NCBI RefSeq assembly: GCF_003263515.1
Contig: NZ_JYDE01000014.1
Location: 62,001 to 126,000 of the forward strand
Length of the DNA: 64,000 nucleotides
From: Rahnella inusitata
GTDB taxonomy: Bacteria; Pseudomonadota; Gammaproteobacteria; Enterobacterales; Enterobacteriaceae
Direction of reading: 5' to 3'
Of the stretch, positions 32,511 through 40,483 are shown piece by piece. Position 1 is the stretch's first letter. Each line of letters opens with the position of its first letter. Both the position numbers and the translations under genes were made by a program. The notes below the pieces were generated by a model. The model was not told the DNA's origin and made no database searches. It saw nothing but the letters and a program-made list of their open reading frames with translations.

Positions 32511-35500
32511 TTACCGGCATTCAGCCGCATTTGCCGGCAAGCCGGAGAGTTGTCCGCGCAGCGCGGCAGAAGGTTCTTCGCTTGGCTGTTGTTCTTCCAG
32601 CGCCTGTTTCTGTTCCTGGAGAACCGCGAGCTGGTCGTCCAGCTTTGCCCAGTCCATCCACGCCCTTTGCAGCGTCTTCTGGTCGGAAATCTTAAAGCGC
32701 AGCAACACATGTTGGATGTTCAACGCCGTCATGGCCTCCGCGTTATCTTCAAAATCATGGGCGTCGATCAACGCTTCGCCATGGGCAAACGCCTGAAGGA
32801 AGTCAGGCCATGCGCTACTGCCGCTATAGCGGTAGCTGGCGGTGAACTCGGGGAATTTGACGTCCAGTTTTACGCTCTGGCATTGTCCCGGCAGCCAGAT
32901 GAACTGTGCCTCTTCGGCAAAATTCATGTTGTCGAGCACCTGGACACCGCTCTGGCATTCCAGCGTCAGGCGGGAACCAATGGGGATCAGTCGTGCGCCT
33001 TCCGGTACGGTCGCTGGCTGGCTGACAATGCCGACGCTGTAAGGTTTGATTTCCAGCGCTTTTTGCTGCCCGGTCAGTTGCATAATCTGATCGTTAAGCA
33101 CCGTAACTCGGTCGGCGTTTTGTGTGTTCTGGCGCTGCGGCACATCAAGTACGTCTTCCGGGTTCAGCATGTGACGGGCAATGCGCACAAACTCATCGGT
33201 CAGCGGGACCGTCTGGCCCTGGAATTCACCGGCCTGCGGCCCCTGATCGCTGACCACCAGCAAACCTTTGGCTGGGCCACGGACGAAGTCAGCCAGATAC
33301 TGCCAGGTCAGCGCCTGCTGGGCGTCATAATCCTCCTCCTGGGCATTCTTACGCATCGCCCACAGCACCTTGCTTTGCCACTGCTGATTGAGCCAGCAGC
33401 CGGAGCGGGACACCGCATGGCCAAGCAGCGCGCTGGCGTCGCTTTTGTACATTGACCAGACCGCTTCCACGCCAATTCCCTGACTGTGCGGTTCCGACAT
33501 TTTGCGCAACTTTTCAAAACTGGCGAACAGGGTGACCAGCGGATTAATGTTTTTGGCATCCGTCTCCGTGGCGAAAAGCCCGTTGGTGAGCGCCGGACTC
33601 AGAGCGGCCTGATTCAGCGCCTCTGATGCTGCCGCATTCAGCGATTCCAGCCACTTCTTCCATGCGCCGGTTTGTGGCGTGGCGAGAGGGGAGGCCGCCG
33701 GTAATTTTCCGCCCCGTAACCATTTGGTCAGCCCGCCACGCAATGTGGTGTCAACCTGTTGCACTTTCTTCAGGGTTGGATTTTCTGCCGCCTGCATCGG
33801 AAGATTCTGTAACTTTTGCAGTTCTGTCAGCCATGGCTGAGCACTTTGCGCAGGAATATCGTCGAGTTCGAGAGCGATTCGCCGGGCAAAGAGCATGGCG
33901 GGACTCTGCCCCTGAACGATGGCAATCAGCTGGTTTTGCGTCAGGGAATGAGCTGCCTGATTTTGCACCAACGGAGTCACGGTAAGCAGCAAATCACGCC
34001 AGGCGTTCTGGCGCAGAGCCGGCAGCGACTGCTTAAACTGTTGCAGCGCCGGCTCCGGCTGTGTTTTGCTCCCTGCCTGCGCGATCAGATCCACCCATGC
34101 GTTGAGTTGCGCTTCGCCCTGAAGTGTCCAGATCCCAGAGAGCGTAGCGGGCACCTGCGGCCAGTAATCACTGACCTGAAGGGCAGGCAGGCTATTATCC
34201 GGCGCGGTCAGCCACGCCAGCGTACGGTCATCATTGATGAGGACTGACAGCAGGCGACGCAGAGCCGCCAGTTGGTTTTCGCCACCCGGTTGTTGCATTT
34301 CCCAGCGCTCTATTGCCAGTCGCGCGTGCGGCGATGCGGAAGGATCGATGGCGTTGAGGCGCAGGGCGTGGGGGATAGGCGGTCGCAGGCTCAGCGCCGT
34401 CAGCGAGGCACCGTCACGCATCGCCTGACGGGTAATCAGGGTTTGAGCGAGACGGATCACCATCTGGCGCCGGGTTTGCAACGGCGCAGTCAAAAATTGT
34501 TGTTCATACGCCGCGAACTGCTGGCTGGTGTTCATAGGCTGAGACGGAAGCCGGGTACGCAAACGTTGTTCAACCCACAGATGTTGATGGTTAAGTACGT
34601 GCGCAAAAGGCAGATACACCAGCGGTGCATCGCGATGCGTTTCGTTCTTCATCAGCAATTCCGCCAGCTCTGTCGCGGACAGCGAAGCCGTGTCGTGCTG
34701 CATCAGTTTTGTGCTTTTCAGCGCGCTGTAACCCAGCGCAACGACGCAACCCAGTAGCAACAATCCCCCCAGGACCACGCGCAGTCTTTTGTTGTGATTC
34801 CACTGCACGTCACGAGTGGCGCTGAACGCCGGAAGATGGTGCGTCAGCAAATCGTGAACAAAGGACGTGGTGCGGCGACTTTTGTTCAAATCCTGTTGCT
34901 CACTGGCTGTAAACCACACGCCACCGAGCGTAGCCGGAGTGAAGTAAGCGTTGGGTTCGCATAGCGAGGCGAGGAAAACCCGCAGCGGCTCTTCCTGTCG
35001 GGCGAAAGATTCCGGGAACGCGAGCAGCGCGGCCTTTGCCTCTGCCGAAACGGGCGCGCCAGCCATGCTGATGCGGGCAAGATCGAAGCCCTTTTTCAGC
35101 GCAGTAAAAAGCGGCAGCAGCGTCGAGACGTCTTTGCCGTCGATTTCCGGCGGCGTCGGCCAGTAATATCCCAGCGCCTGCTGTTGCTGAGCCGGGGAAA
35201 GCTGCTTCGTCCAGAGGCTGAAAGCAGGGAATTTATCGCACTGTGTCACCATTATGTAGAGTGGCAATTGGCGCATAAGCTTGCGCGTCAGGGGTTCGAT
35301 TTGGGCGCGGATTTTACGCGCCTTCTCATGCAGCACGCTGACGTCTTCATTGATGAGATCGGTGACCGACAGACCAATCAGAATGCCTGATGGCGCGGGC
35401 GCACGGGCTATCCAACCGACCATTTTCCCCCAGGCCCGGTGGAAAGTGGGTGTCCCGTTGAGGAAGTTACCGGACAGGTCGAGGATGCAAACGTTGCGGA

Positions 35501-35939
35501 AAAACCACCATCGCAGGGTATGCGTCGGCACCACAGTATTATCATGTTCATCACTTGAGAACATCGGCAGGCCCGATCCGGCGAGCAATGACGTTTTGCC
35601 GCAGCGGTCGCCGAGCAACAAATACCAGGGGATCGGCGGACGTTTACGCTGAATACGTTTCACCACCGCTGCGCCAGATTTCCAGTGCTGAAACAGCACG
35701 TATTCCCGGCGCGAAAGGCGAAATTTTTCGAAAAAGCGGTGTGCTTTCTTCTCTTTAATCAGCTGTGTCAGCCAGAGCAGTGCGCTCCACAGCACCAAGG
35801 CCGCGAACATCACACTTATCCAGACTGCAAAAATCATGACCGTACTCCACTCGCGCCAGAGCCCGAGGGTGCAGCAGAAGAGAAACACCAGACATAGCAG
35901 CAGCAGCCATCCTGCGAAAATGAATAATTTTTTCAGCAT
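32511..35939 (-). CDS. tssM: T6SS membrane complex protein TssM (IcmF)
   Basis: 1142 residues. Two membrane helices lie at about 5-27 and 35-57, a cytoplasmic NTPase-like domain follows, a third helix lies near 390-408 (VVLGGLLLLGCVVALGYSAL), and a large periplasmic part completes the protein and should contact TssJ. The nucleotide motif near residue 109 reads LLLGDRCGKTSLL, one residue short of the P-loop pattern G-x(4)-G-K-T; Walker B-like VCILDLSGNF is present. Some TssM proteins, including E. coli Sci-1, lack a functional P-loop, so activity is not excluded. It forms the transenvelope complex with TssL and TssJ and lies 6 nt downstream of tssL. Confidence 0.94.
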   Translation of the reverse strand: MLKKLFIFAGWLLLLCLVFLFCCTLGLWREWSTVMIFAVWISVMFAALVLWSALLWLTQLIKEKKAHRFFEKFRLSRREYVLFQHWKSGAAVVKRIQRKRPPIPWYLLLGDRCGKTSLLAGSGLPMFSSDEHDNTVVPTHTLRWWFFRNVCILDLSGNFLNGTPTFHRAWGKMVGWIARAPAPSGILIGLSVTDLINEDVSVLHEKARKIRAQIEPLTRKLMRQLPLYIMVTQCDKFPAFSLWTKQLSPAQQQQALGYYWPTPPEIDGKDVSTLLPLFTALKKGFDLARISMAGAPVSAEAKAALLAFPESFARQEEPLRVFLASLCEPNAYFTPATLGGVWFTASEQQDLNKSRRTTSFVHDLLTHHLPAFSATRDVQWNHNKRLRVVLGGLLLLGCVVALGYSALKSTKLMQHDTASLSATELAELLMKNETHRDAPLVYLPFAHVLNHQHLWVEQRLRTRLPSQPMNTSQQFAAYEQQFLTAPLQTRRQMVIRLAQTLITRQAMRDGASLTALSLRPPIPHALRLNAIDPSASPHARLAIERWEMQQPGGENQLAALRRLLSVLINDDRTLAWLTAPDNSLPALQVSDYWPQVPATLSGIWTLQGEAQLNAWVDLIAQAGSKTQPEPALQQFKQSLPALRQNAWRDLLLTVTPLVQNQAAHSLTQNQLIAIVQGQSPAMLFARRIALELDDIPAQSAQPWLTELQKLQNLPMQAAENPTLKKVQQVDTTLRGGLTKWLRGGKLPAASPLATPQTGAWKKWLESLNAAASEALNQAALSPALTNGLFATETDAKNINPLVTLFASFEKLRKMSEPHSQGIGVEAVWSMYKSDASALLGHAVSRSGCWLNQQWQSKVLWAMRKNAQEEDYDAQQALTWQYLADFVRGPAKGLLVVSDQGPQAGEFQGQTVPLTDEFVRIARHMLNPEDVLDVPQRQNTQNADRVTVLNDQIMQLTGQQKALEIKPYSVGIVSQPATVPEGARLIPIGSRLTLECQSGVQVLDNMNFAEEAQFIWLPGQCQSVKLDVKFPEFTASYRYSGSSAWPDFLQAFAHGEALIDAHDFEDNAEAMTALNIQHVLLRFKISDQKTLQRAWMDWAKLDDQLAVLQEQKQALEEQQPSEEPSAALRGQLSGLPANAAECR

Positions 35940-35945
35940 ACGTTC

Positions 35946-36563
35946 TTATGAAAAATAAAGGGCCTGAAGAAGCACCAGGGTGGCGTAAAACACCGCCAGC
36001 CCCAGAAGGGCAAGCACAACGTTGCCCTTTGAGGAGGCGAGCGACGATCGTTTTCTGACGCTAACCGGCGTGAGCGGTGCGTCGTTCGGCCACTGTTGCC
36101 AGGCATGAGGCAGGCAATGCTGGCGCTGTTGTCCGATGAGAACGCTCAGAGCATGACCGTCCTGTGCGGCGCTATATTTCCCGTGGAATCCATTTTGCAG
36201 ACAAAACAGGAACACGCGGCGCACCTGAAGGTGCTCTTCTTTCAGGTCGTTCAGCCTTACAAAGAACATCTCGCCGCCGATGGAGGTCTGGAAGTATTTG
36301 CGTTGCAGCAAATCGTAGCGCCAGCGTTGCGCAAAGGGCTGTGCCGAACACAGAACGGTTTCATCGAGCCAGACCACCACGGCAAAGAACGCCTGATCCC
36401 GCTCGAAATCGGTCACGTCCTGATACTCGGCGTCCTTCACTGCGCCCTCGATCCGGGAGAGGCAGATCGCGCGGAAGGTGTCGTAATCGGCAAAAAGCGC
36501 AGACTGATACGCGAATTCGGCGGCCAGTTTGAATACGGGCAGATAGCAGTCGAGGAGTGTCAT
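35946..36563 (-). CDS. tssL: T6SS membrane complex protein TssL (DotU/IcmH)
   Basis: 205 residues. The cytoplasmic hook domain is recognisable (DQAFFAVVVWLDETVLCSAQ, WRYDLLQRKYFQTSIGGEMF, DLKEEHLQVRRVFLFCLQNG), and one C-terminal membrane helix (NVVLALLGLAVFYATLVLLQ) anchors it in the inner membrane. There is no periplasmic peptidoglycan-binding extension, as in Sci-1-type TssL. The start overlaps the tssK stop by 4 nt (ATGA). Confidence 0.94.
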   Translation of the reverse strand: MTLLDCYLPVFKLAAEFAYQSALFADYDTFRAICLSRIEGAVKDAEYQDVTDFERDQAFFAVVVWLDETVLCSAQPFAQRWRYDLLQRKYFQTSIGGEMFFVRLNDLKEEHLQVRRVFLFCLQNGFHGKYSAAQDGHALSVLIGQQRQHCLPHAWQQWPNDAPLTPVSVRKRSSLASSKGNVVLALLGLAVFYATLVLLQALYFS

Positions 36564-37939
36564 TGGTTGGGCACCATAAAGACCAGTTGCACCTGTAAGT
36601 CGTCAGGTGCATCAGCCCAGTAAAAAGCGACATTTTTTTGCTGTTCGACGCTTTTCCATCCATCTTCATGCCGGTTCAGCACAAAATAGCAGGAGTCTTT
36701 TCGGTCGGGCACACCGCGTGGTGAAGGGTTCGCCCACACCGAGGTGATACCTGGCAGAGCGTGCTGAATAAGGGCGCTGATGGCGTTCTGCGGTGCGATT
36801 TTGAATTCCCCGCCCGTCTTAAAGGTTAAGTGCCACGACGCCAGTTTTTCGGACCGCAGCAGCAGCAATACCTGACTGGCCGGCGGGATTTCTCCGGGCA
36901 TCAGCTCGCCGCGATAAATCCGCTGTTCGTCAGATTTCAGGGTGATGTAGGTGTTGTCTTCCAGCGCCAGCCCGTTGAGCAGGGCGATCAGTGTTTTCCT
37001 GACACTGCTGAAGCAGTCGATCAGGTTGTAGTGATCGTAAGGCAACAGCGATGCGCCACCGTCGAGCCATTCGCCGGTGAATGAGCACATGTCGTTAAAG
37101 GACGAAATCTCCCCCACCAGCTGCACCAGCAGGCCATAGATTTGCCACGGATGAATGATCGGCGCACGGCAGTAATGCTCAAGCAGCGGCAGCGCACGGT
37201 TGAGGGAACGCATTGCCAGCAGCTGCGTGATGTCACCGGCGCTTTTACTGCCGTTGCTCAGCTGATCGGGGCGTTTATATTCTTCGAGTTTGTGGGCACG
37301 GCTGCTGAGTTCGGCGCGCAGGCCTTCCAGCAGCGTTTTAAGCGCCGGGGAGCCGGTCAGCGTCACCGCTGGCGGACTGAAACGCGGATCGAAAATCACG
37401 CGGTCGTTGTCATAACGCAGTTGCAGCAGCGGCAGGCACTCGCAATCGACGGCGGTTTCTTTCTCTGCCTCGCTCAGGATGCGAACGTTGTAGGCAATCC
37501 GCGGCACGGCACTTTCCGGACCTTTGTGATAAACGTCTTTCATCACACCGTCATCGGCCTGGTTGATCCAGCGGCTGCTGGTGCCGGTGCTGACGTTCGG
37601 ATGATCCGGGTCGAAACGGCGCAGCGCCAGCCACAAGGTGAAAGGCTTCTCGCGCTGTTTCCAGGCGTCACGAAACTGGCGTGGCTCGATCAGGCAATTA
37701 CCCGGATATTCGAGGTAATAGCCCGAGGGCAGGATCAGGCGCAGATGGTCAATTTTGAGCGAAAAATCGACCAGCGTTTCATGATTGATGTCGCACTCGA
37801 TCACGCCGACGTTCCACGGCTGTGCCAATTGGCGCTGTTGCGCCAGCATGTAGCTGTGATGGAGATCTACCGACTGAAAATGCTGTGGTTGCAGATACAA
37901 ACCGGAGTACCAGTAAATCTGCTGCTGTTCTGGGTACAT
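36560..37939 (-). CDS. tssK: T6SS baseplate-to-membrane connector TssK
   Basis: The ATG at 37939 gives MYPEQQQIYWYSGLYLQPQHF, the conserved TssK opening; upstream in-frame codons lie inside tssJ. The 459-residue protein has the shoulder and neck domains (LRLILPSGYYLEYPGNCLIE, HYCRAPIIHPWQIYGLLVQL) and ends LQVQLVFMVPNQ. TssK trimers link the TssEFG wedge to TssL and TssM. The gene starts 1 nt after the tssJ stop. Confidence 0.95.
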   Translation of the reverse strand: MYPEQQQIYWYSGLYLQPQHFQSVDLHHSYMLAQQRQLAQPWNVGVIECDINHETLVDFSLKIDHLRLILPSGYYLEYPGNCLIEPRQFRDAWKQREKPFTLWLALRRFDPDHPNVSTGTSSRWINQADDGVMKDVYHKGPESAVPRIAYNVRILSEAEKETAVDCECLPLLQLRYDNDRVIFDPRFSPPAVTLTGSPALKTLLEGLRAELSSRAHKLEEYKRPDQLSNGSKSAGDITQLLAMRSLNRALPLLEHYCRAPIIHPWQIYGLLVQLVGEISSFNDMCSFTGEWLDGGASLLPYDHYNLIDCFSSVRKTLIALLNGLALEDNTYITLKSDEQRIYRGELMPGEIPPASQVLLLLRSEKLASWHLTFKTGGEFKIAPQNAISALIQHALPGITSVWANPSPRGVPDRKDSCYFVLNRHEDGWKSVEQQKNVAFYWADAPDDLQVQLVFMVPNQ

Positions 37940-37940
37940 G

Positions 37941-38594
37941 TTATTTCTCTCCCCCCGCCGGGACGTTGACAGGCGAGTTCTGCACTGGCTGAGAGTCTGC
38001 TGGCGACTGAACGTCATGTGGCGATGAATTTTTCGTCAGCTCTGTAATGCTCTGACTGCCAAGCCTGACGTTAAGGACCAGCGGAGAGAGTTGTGCGGAC
38101 CACTTTGGTGTCCACCAGCCAGTGCTGGTGAGAGTGACCGGGATACTGACCATCGCCATATGCTGTTTTTTCGGGAACGGGTAATAGCCAGCGACGATTG
38201 CCACCTTGCGGGTATTCTCGCTGCGGTCGATGTGCAGCGTGATTTGCTGACCGGGCATGGTGGCGTAACGGTCCACTTTCAGGATGTCATTTTCGGCGCC
38301 CGCGCCGTTAAACAGGCTTTTCAACTGCGCCGGATTAGACAGGACTTTATTCAACGAACTGGCATTTTGCGCCTGAATCACCAGCAAAGTGCAGCTGTTG
38401 GCAATCTCATTCCAGCTGTTCAGGCCGGGATCTGCCGTGATGTTGAGGGCGATCGCGCCCTGAGCAAACGGTGTGGCCACCTGATCGATGGCCTGCTGTT
38501 CGGCGGAGACCTTATTACTGGCCTTTTCACCCGCGCAGCCACACAGCAGAGTGCTGGCGATGAAAAGTAATAATGCTGTGCTTAGGGCTTTCAC
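37941..38594 (-). CDS. tssJ: T6SS outer-membrane lipoprotein TssJ
   Basis: 217 residues with a lipoprotein signal MKALSTALLLFIASTLLCGC; the lipobox is LCGC. The transthyretin-like core is visible (IALNITADPGLNSWNEIANS, CTLLVIQAQ, GQQITLHIDRSENTRKVAIV, AGYYPFP). TssJ caps the membrane complex at the outer membrane and binds the TssM periplasmic domain. A Ser/Pro-rich tail of about 35 residues (HDVQSPADSQPVQNSPVN) is longer than usual and probably disordered. It overlaps tssA by 4 nt. Confidence 0.93.
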   Translation of the reverse strand: MKALSTALLLFIASTLLCGCAGEKASNKVSAEQQAIDQVATPFAQGAIALNITADPGLNSWNEIANSCTLLVIQAQNASSLNKVLSNPAQLKSLFNGAGAENDILKVDRYATMPGQQITLHIDRSENTRKVAIVAGYYPFPKKQHMAMVSIPVTLTSTGWWTPKWSAQLSPLVLNVRLGSQSITELTKNSSPHDVQSPADSQPVQNSPVNVPAGGEK

Positions 38595-39670
38595 TCTTTT
38601 TGTCCTTTTAGTACGTTGTTGATTTCACGCATGCTTCCACTGTCAGTCAGCATTTCGTCAAGCCATTCGGTGAGTGTCATGTTCGCCCAGCGCGCCGCAC
38701 GCTCCATCAGGAACGGCACCGGGCTGGAGGGTTCGGTCTGGCGGAAAAAGTGGGCGATAGACAGCATCTGACTGATGGCCTGTTCACGCGAAAGCAGCTG
38801 ATTGCGGCCCGGTGCCTGATAAGCATCCCCCATCTCAAAGGCGACAGGTTCGTCGGTGAGATCGGTGAAATCCAGATTCAGCATTTCACTGCCCGTCGGG
38901 ATCGCCCGCTGTGCCAGACGTTGCAGAAAATCCGTACTGTCTGACAGGCTTTGGCGTGTTTGAGCAAACAGGGCGTGAGGCTCTTCCTGACTCAGCGAGA
39001 AATAACAGGCTTCCAGCCGGTCGAGCTGAGTTTTCAGGCGCTCAAGGCTACCGGCCCGCTGGCTGATTTCGATGGAAGAAAACGTCGCGGCGAGCACATC
39101 GAACGTCTCCATGCTCAGATCGCCTTCTTTGGCTATCATGTCGTCGCGTGAATCCGGCCACGTACAGATTTTATGTTCGAAGGCGAGCACCCTGTGCCAG
39201 TGCGCCAAAGAAGACTCCGGCTGGCGGATCAGCGGACGGGTGTACAGCAGCTGACTAATATCGCGATCGAGTCGGCTGAGTTTGCTGTAGCGGACCGCCG
39301 CGCCCTCGTCATCCAGCGTGGGCCAGCACTGAAACCAGAAGTGCGTGATGAATTCACTCAGGAATTGAAAGCCAGTTTCTGCGCCCTCAATGCCCTGTAA
39401 GTGAGTCAGGGACTCAACCAGCCAGCAGCCTACCTGCAAATCTTTGCTTTGCTGGGAAAGCGCGGCAACGCACAGCTTGCGAACTTTGTGCCAGTCAGCG
39501 CGGCGCGGCTCAGCCATAGTCCATTCATCTTGCGGAAGATAGTCCGGGTCGCTTTCGCGAGACTGACGGATATCATCATAAATTTGCTCGTATTCCAGAT
39601 TGAGCCCTGCCGGTTGTTCCGGGCTGATGGGCATCAACATAGCGGCTATTTCTGGTTGCATTACTGACAT
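38591..39670 (-). CDS. tssA: T6SS cap/priming protein TssA
   Basis: I take the ATG at 39670 (MSVMQPEIAAMLMPISPEQP) because GGA upstream is spaced correctly; TTG 12 nt earlier is possible. The 359-residue protein has the ImpA N-terminal domain: PAGLNLEYEQIYDDIRQSRE, ADWHKVRKLCVAALSQQSKD and LQVGCWLVESL. The C-terminal part (REINNVLKGQ) forms a short multimerising end. TssA docks on the membrane complex and primes tube and sheath growth. A second ImpA-domain gene ends the operon. Confidence 0.92.
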   Translation of the reverse strand: MSVMQPEIAAMLMPISPEQPAGLNLEYEQIYDDIRQSRESDPDYLPQDEWTMAEPRRADWHKVRKLCVAALSQQSKDLQVGCWLVESLTHLQGIEGAETGFQFLSEFITHFWFQCWPTLDDEGAAVRYSKLSRLDRDISQLLYTRPLIRQPESSLAHWHRVLAFEHKICTWPDSRDDMIAKEGDLSMETFDVLAATFSSIEISQRAGSLERLKTQLDRLEACYFSLSQEEPHALFAQTRQSLSDSTDFLQRLAQRAIPTGSEMLNLDFTDLTDEPVAFEMGDAYQAPGRNQLLSREQAISQMLSIAHFFRQTEPSSPVPFLMERAARWANMTLTEWLDEMLTDSGSMREINNVLKGQKE

Positions 39671-39693
39671 ATCTTTTTCCAATTAAAACAAAA

Positions 39694-39993
39694 CTATCCA
39701 ATAAGAACTTTCGGGCAGCCCATGACGATAGTGCCGCCGTGCGCGCAGCTGTCACCCATGCGGGCAGCCGGTTTTTTGCCGATCATTACTTTGACGCTGC
39801 CCATGACAATGCTGTCCGGAGGGCCCACGCAGACGGCCATTGAGCCGACGGTTGCGGCGGGCATGCCACCAATCAGTACAGTAGGCACGCCGGGCGGCAG
39901 GATCGGGCCACCCACGTGAGGGATCGGCGGCAGGCCGGGCGTGACCATCGGGCAAACATGCATATCTGAAACGCGAGCTGCGGGTTGTCCCAT
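39694..39993 (-). CDS. PAAR-domain T6SS spike tip
   Basis: 99 residues starting MGQPAARVSDMHVCPMVTPG after AGGAG. The protein is a bare PAAR cone with the repeats PAARVSD, VPTVLIGGMPAATVGSMAVC, SIVMGSVKVMIGKKPAARMG and HGGTIVMGCPKVLIG. Zinc ligands are likely among His18 (MHVC), Cys and the His/Cys near the end. It sharpens the VgrG tip; effectors can bind it. There is no toxin extension. Its ATG overlaps the previous stop (TGATG), so it is translationally coupled to the unknown gene before it. Confidence 0.95.
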   Translation of the reverse strand: MGQPAARVSDMHVCPMVTPGLPPIPHVGGPILPPGVPTVLIGGMPAATVGSMAVCVGPPDSIVMGSVKVMIGKKPAARMGDSCAHGGTIVMGCPKVLIG

Positions 39994-40460
39994 CAGGCTT
40001 TCTCCTGAGTCCATTGCGCCAGAAGGCGGCGGGTGCCGTCTGCCGGATTGTCGGTGTTGCGCGTCGCCAGCATCAGCAACACGCAGCGGCGCATCTCGCC
40101 GCTGAGGTGCGGTTCGGGGTACACCGGTTCCAGCCCTTCCGGGCTCATGCTGCCCTGCGACCAGAACAGTGACAGTGCGAGCGCACCTGCCGGGGTGTCG
40201 AAACCCAGGATTTCGGCGTGGTGAAAAATCTGCCAGCGTAATTTTTCATTTGGCTCGGCATACCAGCGCTGCATTTCGTCCAGCACCTGTGCGCTGGCCG
40301 GGTGTGCGATGTGGCGCAGGCAGCCGAGCAGCCAGAGGCTCAGCGCGCGCGGGTCGGCCTGCTTCACCCACAGGGTTAGCACCTGTTCCCACTGGTCGTC
40401 GGCACTTTGCTGCATATTGCTTTGCCCGTGCGCCGCGGGGGGATAATCGTAATCAGACAT
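39993..40460 (-). CDS. Unknown T6SS accessory protein between vgrG and PAAR
   Basis: 155 residues: MSDYDYPPAAHGQSNMQQSA, then a helical core (LTLWVKQADPRALSLWLLGC, KLRWQIFHHAEILGFDTPAG, LSLFWSQGSMSPEG, MRRCVLLMLATRN). It has no signal peptide and no membrane helix. Genes wedged between vgrG and PAAR often encode adaptors that load the PAAR protein or an effector, so that is the likely role, but I do not see a DUF4123, DUF1795 or DUF2169 adaptor signature. It overlaps the PAAR start by one base. Confidence 0.75.
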   Translation of the reverse strand: MSDYDYPPAAHGQSNMQQSADDQWEQVLTLWVKQADPRALSLWLLGCLRHIAHPASAQVLDEMQRWYAEPNEKLRWQIFHHAEILGFDTPAGALALSLFWSQGSMSPEGLEPVYPEPHLSGEMRRCVLLMLATRNTDNPADGTRRLLAQWTQEKA

Positions 40461-40483
40461 GCTGTCTCCTTAAGCTGTGTTCC

